Shown here: piece after piece, positions 9,102-17,257 of the stretch
Layout of the letters: every line of letters starts with the position of its first letter
Position numbering within the stretch: the stretch's first letter is position 1
Assembly: GCA_018240595.1 (NCBI GenBank)
Contig: JAFEFL010000025.1
Span: 1 to 64,000 of the forward strand
Length of the DNA stretch: 64,000 nucleotides
Source of the DNA: Pseudomonadota bacterium
Lineage (GTDB): Bacteria > Pseudomonadota > Alphaproteobacteria > Rhizobiales > Xanthobacteraceae
Direction: 5' to 3'
The notes under the pieces: generated by a model
Databases searched by the model: none
What the model saw: the letters and a program-made list of their open reading frames with translations, nothing else
Told to the model about the DNA's origin: nothing
Made by a program: the position numbers and the translations under genes

Positions 9102-9176
9102 CGGTCGCCCGAGGTCTCCGCTCAACTGACGCACGGATGAATCGCGAGTCGCGAGTTCCGATCAATGATTCGAATC

Positions 9177-10799
9177 TCAGGCGCGCTCGATTTCGGCCTT
9201 GACCGCATTCAGCGACTCGGGGGTATCGACGTCGGTCAGCGCCGCTTCGCCCGAAACCTGAACCTCGGTCATGACTTCGGCATACTGGCCGATGAGGTGA
9301 CGGGCGCCGACATCGCCGCTGATCGCCATCAGTTCATTGAAGAAGCGGCGCGACCACACCACCGGATTGCCGCGCTTGCCGTCGATCGACGGCGCCACGA
9401 TCAACGCGCCCTTCTCCGGGTCGAAGGCGGCGAGCAATTTATCGATCAGGCCGCTGTCAACCTGCGGCATGTCGCCGAGACAAACAACGGCGCCGCCGGC
9501 TTCGGCCGGTACGGCGGCAATGCCGGCAGCGAGCGAGGTGCCGAGGCCGTCGGCGTAATGCGCGTTGTGCACGAAGCGCACCGGCAGCCCGGCGAGCGCC
9601 TTCTCGATCTGCTCGTGCTGATGGCCGGTGACGACGATGACCGGCCGCGCACGCGAGGCCAGCGCCTGCTCGGCGGCGATGCGGACCAGCGGCTTGCCAC
9701 CGATCTCGGCCAGCATCTTGTTCACCGCGCCCATCCGGGTCGAACGCCCGGCGGCGAGCACCACGGCGGCGACGTTGCGCCCCTCCTGGGTGGCAGGCTC
9801 GATGCGCGGCTGCGGCCGCGTGACGATCTCCATCAGCAGGCCGCCGACGCCCATGCCGGTGATATCGGCGCGCGACACATCGAGGCCGGCGAGCAGCCGC
9901 ATCAACACCCAGTCGAAACCGTTTTCCTTCGGCGAGCGCGCGCAACCCGGCGCGCCGATCACCGGCAGCCGGTCGATACGGCCGATCAGCATCAGGTTGC
10001 CGGGATCGACCGGCATGCCGAATTGTTCGATCACGCCGCCGGCGCTTTCGACGGCCATCGGAATGACATCGCGGCGGTCGGCGATGGCCGAGGCGCCGAA
10101 CACGATGACCATTTCGGCGCCGGCCTTGCGCACCTCACCGATCGCTTTCGTCAGCGCCGCCTCGTCGTGCGGCACGCGCCTTTCGGCGACGATCGTCGCG
10201 CCCGCGGGCGCAAGCCGCGCCTCGGTGATCCTCAGCGTCTTGTCGATGACCTTGGGCGACAGGCCCGGCAGTTCGGTCGACACCACGCCGACCTTGCGCA
10301 CGACATAAGGCGCGATGCGGATCACCGGCTTTGCCCTGGCCGCTTCCGACACCGCCTTGTCGCGCGCGCCTCCTGCGACCGCGAAAGGAATGATCTTCAC
10401 GGTGGCGATCATTTCGCCTTCGACCACCGGCTTGTAGGCGGGCAGCGTCGCCAAAGTCACCGCTTCGTCGATGCGATTGAGACGATCGATGGCATCCTTG
10501 TCGACGACGAGCACGCCGGCGGTCTCGGCAAACAGATTGCAGCGTCCGGTGAAGGCGCGGTCGGTGCGCGCGCCGTCGCCGGCGACCGCGGCTGCGATCT
10601 CGGCGGCGGCTTGGTCTTCGGACACGTCGCCGGCTTCGATGCGCGCGACCACGATCTCCTTGATGCCGGCCGCTTCGAGCGCGGCGATCTCGGCATCGCC
10701 GATCACAGTGCCCTTCTTGAGCACGAGCTCGCCCTGACGGATCGAGTGCACCGCCGTGGCGCCACGCGCATCCTTGGGGGCAACGGGACCGAATTTCAT
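9177..10799 (-). CDS. MoeA-like / MobA-like fusion, probable molybdopterin cytidylyltransferase
   Basis: A 540-residue two-domain protein. Residues 1-335 resemble the molybdopterin-binding MoeA-like fold (EMVIVFGASAIADRRDVIP, VIGAPGCARSPKENGFDW). Residues 340-540 are a MobA/MocA nucleotidyltransferase (AAVVLAAGRSTRMGAVNKML, then GDMPQVDSGLIDKLLAAF). MocA-type enzymes make molybdopterin cytosine dinucleotide, the cofactor of xanthine-oxidase-family enzymes such as the CoxL here. An open frame continues upstream to 11126, but the start at 10799 gives a 4-bp overlap with the XdhC stop. It is the last gene of the cox maturation run. Confidence 0.85.
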   Translation of the reverse strand: MKFGPVAPKDARGATAVHSIRQGELVLKKGTVIGDAEIAALEAAGIKEIVVARIEAGDVSEDQAAAEIAAAVAGDGARTDRAFTGRCNLFAETAGVLVVDKDAIDRLNRIDEAVTLATLPAYKPVVEGEMIATVKIIPFAVAGGARDKAVSEAARAKPVIRIAPYVVRKVGVVSTELPGLSPKVIDKTLRITEARLAPAGATIVAERRVPHDEAALTKAIGEVRKAGAEMVIVFGASAIADRRDVIPMAVESAGGVIEQFGMPVDPGNLMLIGRIDRLPVIGAPGCARSPKENGFDWVLMRLLAGLDVSRADITGMGVGGLLMEIVTRPQPRIEPATQEGRNVAAVVLAAGRSTRMGAVNKMLAEIGGKPLVRIAAEQALASRARPVIVVTGHQHEQIEKALAGLPVRFVHNAHYADGLGTSLAAGIAAVPAEAGGAVVCLGDMPQVDSGLIDKLLAAFDPEKGALIVAPSIDGKRGNPVVWSRRFFNELMAISGDVGARHLIGQYAEVMTEVQVSGEAALTDVDTPESLNAVKAEIERA

Positions 10800-11494
10800 G
10801 CCGCTTCCGCCTTGTCCTGCTTGACGCGCAGCCGCATCGTGATCTCGGCCATGATCGCCACCGCGATCTCGGCCGGCGACACCGCGCCGATGGCGAGCCC
10901 GATCGGCGCATGGATGCGCGCCAGCGCCGCGTCCGACACGCCTTCCGCCTTCAGGCGCTCGAGCCGGCGGCCATGCGTTTTCCGCGAGCCGAGTGCGCCG
11001 ATATAGAAACAGTCGCGCGATAGCGCATGCAGCAGCGCCGGATCGTCGATCTTCGGGTCGTGCGTCAGCGTGACGAAGGCGGTGTAGCGATCGACATTGA
11101 GCGGCGGCAGCGCCGCGTCCGGCCATTCGGCCAGCACCTTGACGCCGGGAAAGCGCTCGGGCGTCGCAAAGGCCGTGCGCGGATCGACGATGCTGACGTC
11201 GTAATCGAGCATCTGCCCGAGCGGCGCCAGGGTTTGCGAGATATGCACGGCGCCGGTGATGACGAGCTGCGGCGACGGCACATGCACGGTGAGGAAGACG
11301 CGGCCTTGCGCGGTTTCTTCCATGCCGCTTTTGCCCATGCGCAGGCGCTTCTCGATCACCTCGGCCAGCGGATCGGTCGCGACGTCGGCGGCCTTCACCA
11401 GGCGCTGCGTGCCGGTCTCGGTGCCGGTGACGACCACCACGGCACGGCGCGCGGCGCGCTCGGCGTTGAGGGTGTGTAAGAGATCGAGTTTCAT
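10796..11494 (-). CDS. XdhC-family maturation protein (Rossmann domain)
   Basis: A 232-residue XdhC/CoxF-type protein. The N-terminal part is a reduced CoxI-like segment. The C-terminal XdhC_C Rossmann domain runs through FVTLTHDPKIDDPALLHALS and CFYIGALGSRKTHGRRLERL to HAPIGLAIGAVSPAEIAVAI. XdhC proteins bind the molybdenum cofactor and help sulfurate and insert it into molybdenum hydroxylases. It overlaps the following MoeA/MobA fusion by 4 bp. A second, shorter XdhC-type gene lies upstream across an intergenic repeat. Confidence 0.88.
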   Translation of the reverse strand: MKLDLLHTLNAERAARRAVVVVTGTETGTQRLVKAADVATDPLAEVIEKRLRMGKSGMEETAQGRVFLTVHVPSPQLVITGAVHISQTLAPLGQMLDYDVSIVDPRTAFATPERFPGVKVLAEWPDAALPPLNVDRYTAFVTLTHDPKIDDPALLHALSRDCFYIGALGSRKTHGRRLERLKAEGVSDAALARIHAPIGLAIGAVSPAEIAVAIMAEITMRLRVKQDKAEAA

Positions 11495-11507
11495 TTCATT
11501 CTCCGGT

Positions 11508-11643
11508 CTTCACCCTCCCCTGGAGGGGGAGGGTCGGCGAGCATCGAAGATGCGAGCCGGGGTGGGGTGAAGATCACCCCCTCCCGCCAGCCTTCGCTTC
11601 GCTCAGGCTGGCGACCTCCCCCCTCCAGGGGGAGGTGAAGCAA
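11508..11643. repeat. Palindromic intergenic repeat element
   Basis: This stretch between two xdhC-type genes is built of nested hairpins. CCCTCCCC and AGGGGGAGGG pair near 11513-11533. GCCAGCCT (11586-11593) pairs with AGGCTGGC (11605-11612). The outer arms, CTTCACCCTCCCC and a GGGGGAGGTGAAG-like sequence near 11628-11640, are also inverted. The style matches REP/MITE-like elements that are widespread between genes in Bradyrhizobiaceae. It carries no reading frame. Confidence 0.75.
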
Positions 11644-11661
11644 GCAAGCGACGCGCGTCAG

Positions 11662-11985
11662 TCAAGAAACTTTCTCCACATACACCCTGATAGTGCCGCC
11701 GCAGGACAGCCCGACCTTCCAGGCCGTCTCGTCGGCGACGCCGAATTCCAGCGTCTTCGGCTTGCCGCTCTCGATGACGTCGATGGCTTCGGTCACCACC
11801 GCGCCTTCGACGCAGCCGCCCGACACGCTGCCAAGGAAGTTGCCTTCCTCATCGATCACCAGATTGGAGCCGACGGGACGGGGCGCCGAGCCCCAGGTCT
11901 CGACCACCGTCGCCAGCGCCACGCCGCGGCCGGCCTTCGACCAGTCTTCCGCGGCTTTGAGGATGTCTTCGTCGCGACCAAGCAT
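11662..11985 (-). CDS. Stand-alone XdhC_CoxI domain protein
   Basis: A 107-residue protein equal to the N-terminal half of a classical XdhC: ALATVVETWGSAPRPVGSNL, then GNFLGSVSGGCVEGAVVTEA with the conserved SGGCVE motif, and GLSCGGTIRVYVE at the end. This half is thought to contact the cofactor during sulfuration and insertion. Here it is a separate gene from the Rossmann half, which lies downstream beyond the repeat element. It is preceded closely (14 bp) by the CoxE-type gene, so it belongs to that operon. Confidence 0.88.
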   Translation of the reverse strand: MLGRDEDILKAAEDWSKAGRGVALATVVETWGSAPRPVGSNLVIDEEGNFLGSVSGGCVEGAVVTEAIDVIESGKPKTLEFGVADETAWKVGLSCGGTIRVYVEKVS

Positions 11986-11999
11986 GTGGTTTCTCCTTG

Positions 12000-13202
12000 C
12001 TAGGCAACCTTCCGCAGCATCGCCTTGGTATCGTAGCCCTTGTCCGGGCTGCCCGACAGCGCCCGCACCAAAGTCGTCATCGATTCCAGATTGTGCACCG
12101 GGCGCAGTTCGTCAACATGCGCCAGCATGGTTTTCACGCCCTTGGCGCGCGGTTCGAAACCGTCGAAGCGCAAGAGCGGATTGAGCCAGATCAGCCGCCG
12201 GCACGAGCGATGCAGCCGGTCCATCTCGAAGGCGAGCGTATCGTCGGCGTCGCGCTCGAGCCCGTCGGTGATCAGCAGCACCACCGCGCCCTGCCCGAGC
12301 ACGCGCCGCGCCCAGTGCTTGTTGAAGTCGTGCAGCGAGGTGGCGATGCGCGTGCCGCCCGACCAGTCCACGACATGCGCGCCGCAGGCGGCGAGCGCCT
12401 CGTCGGGATCGCGCTGGCGGATCGAGCGCGTCACATTGGTCAGCCGCGTGCCGAACAGGAAGGTGGTGACGCGCTTGCGCGCATCGGTGATCGAATGCAG
12501 GAAATGCAGGAACAGCCGCGTGTACTGGCTCATCGACCCTGAGATATCGAGCAGCGCCACGATCGGCGGCTCTTTCACGCGAGGACCGAGGTACTTCAAA
12601 TCAATGAGCGCGCCGCCGGCCTTCATGCTGGAGCGCAAGGTGCGGCGCATGTCGATCAGCCGGCCGTGACGCGCCGGCCGCACGCGCCGCGTCTTCACCT
12701 CGTCGAGCGGCAGCGCCAGCCGCGCGATCGCCGCCCTCGCCTGCGCGATTTCGGCGCCGGTCATTTGCGCGAAGTCTTTCTTCTGCAGCACTTCGCGGTC
12801 GGACACGGTGAGCCGGGCGTCGATCTCGACCTCCTGCTCCTCCATCTTGCCCTTGCTGGCACCGGCAAACAGCGCCTCCTGAATGCGCTGTGCGCCCGCT
12901 TCAGGCTGCTTCGGCGCGGTCGGCAGCGTGTCCGGCAGCATCGAGGCGATCAGCTTGTCGATATAGCCGCGGCGACGGAAGAAGATGCGGAACGCCTGAT
13001 CGAACAGGATCGTGTGCTCGTGCCGCTTCACGAATACGGCGTGCAGCGTCCAGTAGAAATCCTCCTTGGTGCCGATGCGCGCGACGTTCACTGCCTCGAG
13101 CGCGTCGAGCACGCTGCCGGGTCCGACCGGGATGCCGGCTGCGCGCAGCGCCCGCGCGAAGTAGACGATGTTTTCGGCGAGCCGGCCTTCGGTTTCTGCC
13201 AT
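12000..13202 (-). CDS. coxE: CoxE-type von Willebrand A domain protein
   Basis: A 400-residue protein of the CoxE/YeiM family. The N-terminal half is helical and charged. The C-terminal half is a vWA domain with MIDAS motif ALLDISGSMSQYTRLFLHF and later VVLLITDGLERDADDT. In Oligotropha, CoxE works with the AAA ATPase CoxD to mature the molybdenum active site of CO dehydrogenase. The upstream MoxR gene makes the same pair here. The start at 13202 is used; 13214 is possible. It is separated from the MoxR gene by a palindromic repeat. Confidence 0.87.
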   Translation of the reverse strand: MAETEGRLAENIVYFARALRAAGIPVGPGSVLDALEAVNVARIGTKEDFYWTLHAVFVKRHEHTILFDQAFRIFFRRRGYIDKLIASMLPDTLPTAPKQPEAGAQRIQEALFAGASKGKMEEQEVEIDARLTVSDREVLQKKDFAQMTGAEIAQARAAIARLALPLDEVKTRRVRPARHGRLIDMRRTLRSSMKAGGALIDLKYLGPRVKEPPIVALLDISGSMSQYTRLFLHFLHSITDARKRVTTFLFGTRLTNVTRSIRQRDPDEALAACGAHVVDWSGGTRIATSLHDFNKHWARRVLGQGAVVLLITDGLERDADDTLAFEMDRLHRSCRRLIWLNPLLRFDGFEPRAKGVKTMLAHVDELRPVHNLESMTTLVRALSGSPDKGYDTKAMLRKVA

Positions 13203-13221
13203 ACTCAATTCCATCCACCCG

Positions 13222-13278
13222 CTCGTCCCCGCGAAAGCGGGGACCCAGCACTGGATTCCCGCTTGCGCGGGAATGAGC
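13222..13278. repeat. Double stem-loop intergenic repeat
   Basis: Two perfect hairpins lie side by side: GTCCCCGC-GAAA-GCGGGGAC (13225-13244) and ATTCCCGC-TTGC-GCGGGAAT (13255-13274). A diverged copy in the opposite orientation is at 28764-28844. This is a dispersed palindromic element of the kind common between genes in this group of bacteria. It separates coxD from coxE and could affect mRNA stability there. Confidence 0.85.
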
Positions 13279-13289
13279 GGAGTTTGCTG

Positions 13290-14210
13290 CTACTCCGCCG
13301 CCCTCATCTCCGACTTCACCTCGTCGAGCAGCGCCTTCACCTTGGTGCCGTCGAGCTTGGCGATGTCGTCCTGATACTTCAGCAGCACGCCGAGCGTGTC
13401 GGACACGGTCGCCGGATCGAGCGCGACGACATCGAGTTCGGTCAGCGCGCCGGCCCAGTCGAGCGTCTCGGCGACGCCGGGCGACTTGAACAGGTCTTCC
13501 TTGCGCAGCGCCTGGACGAAGGCGACGACCTGCTGCGACAGCTTCTTGGCGATGCCCGGCACCTTGGCGCGCAGGATGGCGAGTTCGCGCTCCGCGTTCG
13601 GGTAACCGACCCAGTGATAGAGACAGCGGCGCTTGAGCGCGTCGTGCACTTCGCGGGTGCGGTTCGAGGTGACGATGACGATCGGTGGCTCCGCCGCCTT
13701 GACCGTGCCGAGTTCGGGAATGGTGACCTGGAAGTCGGCCAGCACCTCGAGCAGAAAGGCCTCGAAGGCTTCGTCGGTGCGGTCGAGTTCGTCGATCAGC
13801 AGCACCGGCGCGCCGGCGGGATCGGGTTCGAGCGCCTGCAACAGCGGGCGCTTGATCAGATACTGCTCGGAAAACACGTCGTGTTCGAGCCGGGCGCGGT
13901 CGCCCTCGCCTTGCGCTTCCGCCATGCGGATGGCGATCATCTGCGCGCCGTAATTCCACTCGTAGACGGCGGCGGCGACGTCGAGGCCCTCGTAGCACTG
14001 CAGGCGGATCAGCCGCCGTCCGAGCGCGGCGGACAGCACCTTGGCGATCTCGGTCTTGCCGACGCCGGCCTCGCCCTCCAGGAACAGCGGCCGCCCCATC
14101 TTGAGCGCCAGATAGAGCACGGTCGCCAGTGACCGGTCGGCCACATAGTCGGCCTTGGCCAGCAGGCCGAGCGTGGCGTCGATGCTGTCGGGAAGCGGTG
14201 AAACGGCCAT
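13290..14210 (-). CDS. coxD: MoxR-family AAA+ ATPase (CoxD type)
   Basis: A 306-residue MoxR ATPase. Walker A is LFLEGEAGVGKTEIAKVL, Walker B is VLLIDELDRTDEAFEAFLLE, and sensor 1 is VIVTSNRTREVHDALKRRC. The order MoxR-vWA-XdhC is that of coxD-coxE-coxF. CoxD uses ATP hydrolysis to remodel the apo-enzyme so that sulfur (and, in true CO dehydrogenase, copper) can be added to the molybdenum site. It is the first gene of the maturation run. Its start has no strong ribosome binding site. Confidence 0.9.
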   Translation of the reverse strand: MAVSPLPDSIDATLGLLAKADYVADRSLATVLYLALKMGRPLFLEGEAGVGKTEIAKVLSAALGRRLIRLQCYEGLDVAAAVYEWNYGAQMIAIRMAEAQGEGDRARLEHDVFSEQYLIKRPLLQALEPDPAGAPVLLIDELDRTDEAFEAFLLEVLADFQVTIPELGTVKAAEPPIVIVTSNRTREVHDALKRRCLYHWVGYPNAERELAILRAKVPGIAKKLSQQVVAFVQALRKEDLFKSPGVAETLDWAGALTELDVVALDPATVSDTLGVLLKYQDDIAKLDGTKVKALLDEVKSEMRAAE

Positions 14211-14371
14211 TCTTCAATACCTTGCGTCAGTACCCTCGCTGACACTTTATCAGGTCGGTGCACCGGCCTACATCTAATGGCGGAACAGCCGCCAAACCAG
14301 CCGAAACAGCCGCCTTTCGCAGCGAATTCGGGATGGCAGCCATCATTTTACGGCAGATTGGACGTCAGACC

Positions 14372-14893
14372 ATGACCACCGCCACCGATAGCCAGAACGC
14401 CCCGGTCCGCTTCCCGACCATCGACGCCGGGGCCCGGATCGGCCATGTCCACCTCAAGGTGGCCGACCTCACGCGCGCCCTCGACTTCTATTGCGGCGTG
14501 CTCGGCTTCTCCCTGACCACGACCTATCCCGGCGCCGCCTTCATCTCGGCCGGCGGCTACCATCATCACCTGGGCCTGAACACCTGGGAGAGCAAAGGCG
14601 GCTCGCCGCCGCCTCCCGGCACCACCGGCCTCTTTCACACCGCGATCCTGTACCCGACGCGCAAGGCGCTGGCCGACGCGCTGCAGCGGCTGATCGTCGC
14701 CAAGATCCCGCTCGACGGCGCGTCCGATCACGGCGTCTCGGAGGCGCTCTATTTGCGCGATCCGGATCAGAACGGCGTCGAACTCTATTGGGACAGACCG
14801 CAGGAGCAGTGGCCCAAGAAGCCGGACGGCTCGCTGCACATGTTCACCCGGCCGCTCGACCTGCACGATCTGCTGCAGGAGCTCGAGCGCTAG
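14372..14893 (+). CDS. VOC-family protein (catechol-2,3-dioxygenase-like)
   Basis: A 173-residue vicinal-oxygen-chelate protein with paired beta-alpha-beta units. The first starts at RIGHVHLKVADLTRALDFYC with metal ligand His; the second has TGLFHTAILYPTRKAL; the final ligand is in NGVELYWDRP. It resembles CatE/glyoxalase-type ring-cleaving or isomerising enzymes. The frame is open from 14258, but ATG 14372 fits the domain start. It stands alone, divergent from coxD. The substrate is not evident. Confidence 0.84.
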   Translation: MTTATDSQNAPVRFPTIDAGARIGHVHLKVADLTRALDFYCGVLGFSLTTTYPGAAFISAGGYHHHLGLNTWESKGGSPPPPGTTGLFHTAILYPTRKALADALQRLIVAKIPLDGASDHGVSEALYLRDPDQNGVELYWDRPQEQWPKKPDGSLHMFTRPLDLHDLLQELER

Positions 14894-15107
14894 TTGTCAG
14901 CGCAACCATCGCGCGCCGATGGACAGGGCAATGGCGGGGCGGATAGCCTTGCCTCCGGCGCGATCTGAAAAGACCAGACAACACGCCGCCAGGCGCGGAT
15001 GAGGCTTCGGCCTCTTCCGCACCATGGCGGACGCGATTGCGCCTCACGCCGGCGCGATGCGGCAGCCGTTGCCGCCTCTCGTGAACGGACAACATCGGGA
15101 GGATGCA

Positions 15108-16085
15108 ATGCTTTGGCGATTGGGCGCCGTGGTGCTTGCCGGCGCATGTCTTGTCAGCGGCCTGAGCGGGCCGAGCGCAGCAGAGACTTATCCGAACAGA
15201 TCGATCGTCATCATCGTGCCGCAGCCGCCCGGCGGCGGCACCGACATCGTGACACGCATTGTCGGCCAACAACTTTCGACGCAGCTCGGCCAGCCGGTGG
15301 TCATCGAGAACCGCACCGGCGCCGGCACACTGGTCGGCACCGCGGCGGCGGCCAAGGCCGTGCCCGACGGCTACACGCTGCTCGCCGGCTTGACCGCGAA
15401 CATGGCGGTCAATCCCAGCCTGTTCGCCAACCTGTCCTACGATCCGATCCGCGACTTCACGCCGCTCGGCATGATGGCGGAGTATCCCTTCGTCCTGGTC
15501 GTCAACAAGGACTTCCCGGCGCATTCGGTGAAGGAGCTGATCGCGCTGGCCAAGGAAAAGCCGGGCTCCATCAACGTCGCCTCGGCGGGCAACGGCACCG
15601 GGCAGCATCTGTCGCTGGAGCTGTTCAAGCTGATGACCGGCGTCAACCTGACGCACGTGCCGTATCGCGGGGCGGCGCCCGCTTATCCCGATGTGATGTC
15701 CGGCGCGACGCCGGTGTTCTTCGACAACCTGTCGAGCGCCATCGGCAAGATCAAGGGCGACCAGGTGCGCGCGCTCGCGGTCACCGGCAGCAAACGATCG
15801 ACGCTGCTTCCCGATGTGCCGACGGTCGCCGAGGCCGGCGTGCCGGGCTACGAAAACACGGTCTGGTTCGGGCTGTGGGCGCCCAAGGGCACGCCGCCGG
15901 ACATCGTCGCGAAGCTGAACGCCGAAATCGCCAAGGCGGTCGCCGACCCCGAGGTGCTCCGGAAGATTGAGGCCGGCGCCGGCGAGCCGATGACGATGAA
16001 ACTCAGCGATATCGAGCCCATGGAGAAAAAAGAGATCGCGAAATGGGCCGATGTCATCCAGCGCGCGCATATCGCGGTGCGCTAG
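15108..16085 (+). CDS. Tripartite tricarboxylate-type solute-binding protein (TctC/Bug)
   Basis: A 325-residue periplasmic binding protein of the Bug family. The signal peptide (LGAVVLAGACLVSGLSGPSAA) ends near residue 25. Mature hallmarks are YPNRSIVIIVPQPPGGGTDI at the start, GTAAAAKAVPDGYTLL and VPYRGAAPAYPDVMSG. The start at 15108 has a strong GGGAGGA site; the frame is open from 15024. No TctA or TctB membrane genes are adjacent, which is common for orphan Bug proteins. The ligand is unknown, probably a small carboxylate or related metabolite. Confidence 0.92.
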   Translation: MLWRLGAVVLAGACLVSGLSGPSAAETYPNRSIVIIVPQPPGGGTDIVTRIVGQQLSTQLGQPVVIENRTGAGTLVGTAAAAKAVPDGYTLLAGLTANMAVNPSLFANLSYDPIRDFTPLGMMAEYPFVLVVNKDFPAHSVKELIALAKEKPGSINVASAGNGTGQHLSLELFKLMTGVNLTHVPYRGAAPAYPDVMSGATPVFFDNLSSAIGKIKGDQVRALAVTGSKRSTLLPDVPTVAEAGVPGYENTVWFGLWAPKGTPPDIVAKLNAEIAKAVADPEVLRKIEAGAGEPMTMKLSDIEPMEKKEIAKWADVIQRAHIAVR

Positions 16086-16104
16086 ATCGGGCGCGGTAAA
16101 GTCC

Positions 16105-16135
16105 GGCCGCGGGGCTTATGCTTGAGCCCGCGGCC
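16105..16135 (+). terminator. GC-rich hairpin after the TctC gene
   Basis: GGCCGCGGGG-CT and AGCCCGCGGCC form a strong stem (with one bulge) around a short AT-containing loop, 19 bp after the TctC stop. There is no T-run, so it may act as an mRNA-stabilising hairpin or a weak terminator. Confidence 0.5.
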
Positions 16136-16216
16136 GATGGACCCCTGACCGGCCGACACCCCGCTACCAAACGTTAATTCTCGTGCGCATAACATCGCCT
16201 TTCCGGGGGAGAAACG

Positions 16217-17257
16217 ATGTCGAGCGCCGAGCGGCGGCAGAATGGCCATGCGCCGGCTAGCGGCATCGCCGCGGTCGATCCCTACTCGCACGACCAGACC
16301 GCCGCGGCGGTGGCGCGGCTGACCGCCGTGATCGAGGCCCAGGCGCGCACCATCGGCCATTATGAATCGGCCATGGCGCGCAGCCGCGAGGTGTTCGAAC
16401 GCGCATCCGCCGCCGCCCGCCTCGGGCTCTGGGAATGCGACCTCGCCACCGAGACGCTGCAATGGTCCGGCGGCACCTACGACATGTTCGACATCGCGCG
16501 CGACCGTCCGCTCAAGCGCCGGCAGTGCCTGATCCGCTACCCCGCCGAATCCCTCAAGACGCTGAACGAGGTCCGCGGCCGCGCCATCGCCGAGCGCACC
16601 GGCTTCAACCTGGACACTGAGATCGAGACGCCGACGGGCGGCCGACGCTTCATCCGCATCACCGCGACCGTCGAATGCGCCGGCAACCGGGCGGTCCGCC
16701 TGTTCGGTCTCAAGCAGGACATTACCGAGGAGCACGACCGCTGGCAGCGCACGCGCTATCTCGCCGAATTCGACGAACTGACCGGGCTCGCCAATCGTCA
16801 CCAGTTCCGGACAAAGCTCTCGGTCGCCTGCGACACCGATGGCGAGGCCGGCGGCACGCTCATGCTGCTCGACCTCGACGGCTTCAAGTCGGTCAACGAC
16901 TCGCTCGGCCATGCGATCGGCGACGAATGCCTGAAGGAAGCTTCACGGCGCATCGCCGCGGCCTGCGATGCCGGTGATGTGGTGGCGCGGCTGGGCGGAG
17001 ACGAATTTGCAGTGCTGGTCGTGGCGGAGGGGCGCGCCAGCGCCACGCTGCTCGCCCGCAAGATCGCCGCCGCCATGGCGCCGCCAATGCGCGTCGGCTG
17101 GCGCCATTTCCAGGTCGGCGTCTCGATCGGACTGGTCGCGCTGCGCGGCGTCGGCTCGGCCGAGGCCCTCGAACAGGCCGATATCGCGCTCTACGCCGCC
17201 AAGGCGTCCGGCCGCGGCAGCTTCCGCTGGTTCGTCCCGGTGCGGCTGCGCGGCTAG
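16217..17257 (+). CDS. PAS-GGDEF diguanylate cyclase
   Basis: A 346-residue protein expected to make cyclic di-GMP. After a polar N-terminus, residues 60-170 look like a PAS sensor (ASAAARLGLWECDLATETLQ to LFGLKQDIT). The GGDEF domain follows, with DELTGLANRHQF, LDLDGFKSVNDSLGHAIGDE and an intact GGDEF at 260-264. The usual RxxD inhibitory site five residues upstream is replaced by DAGD, so product inhibition is likely absent. It has no membrane segments. Its TAG stop shares CTAG with the stop of the convergent methyltransferase gene. Confidence 0.93.
   Translation: MSSAERRQNGHAPASGIAAVDPYSHDQTAAAVARLTAVIEAQARTIGHYESAMARSREVFERASAAARLGLWECDLATETLQWSGGTYDMFDIARDRPLKRRQCLIRYPAESLKTLNEVRGRAIAERTGFNLDTEIETPTGGRRFIRITATVECAGNRAVRLFGLKQDITEEHDRWQRTRYLAEFDELTGLANRHQFRTKLSVACDTDGEAGGTLMLLDLDGFKSVNDSLGHAIGDECLKEASRRIAAACDAGDVVARLGGDEFAVLVVAEGRASATLLARKIAAAMAPPMRVGWRHFQVGVSIGLVALRGVGSAEALEQADIALYAAKASGRGSFRWFVPVRLRG

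Noticed and set aside
9165..11006. 613-residue plus-strand frame
   Set aside because: It is the antisense of the MoeA/MobA fusion and the xdhC gene. The product is rich in His, Arg, Asp and Gly without any domain, as expected of GC-rich shadows.
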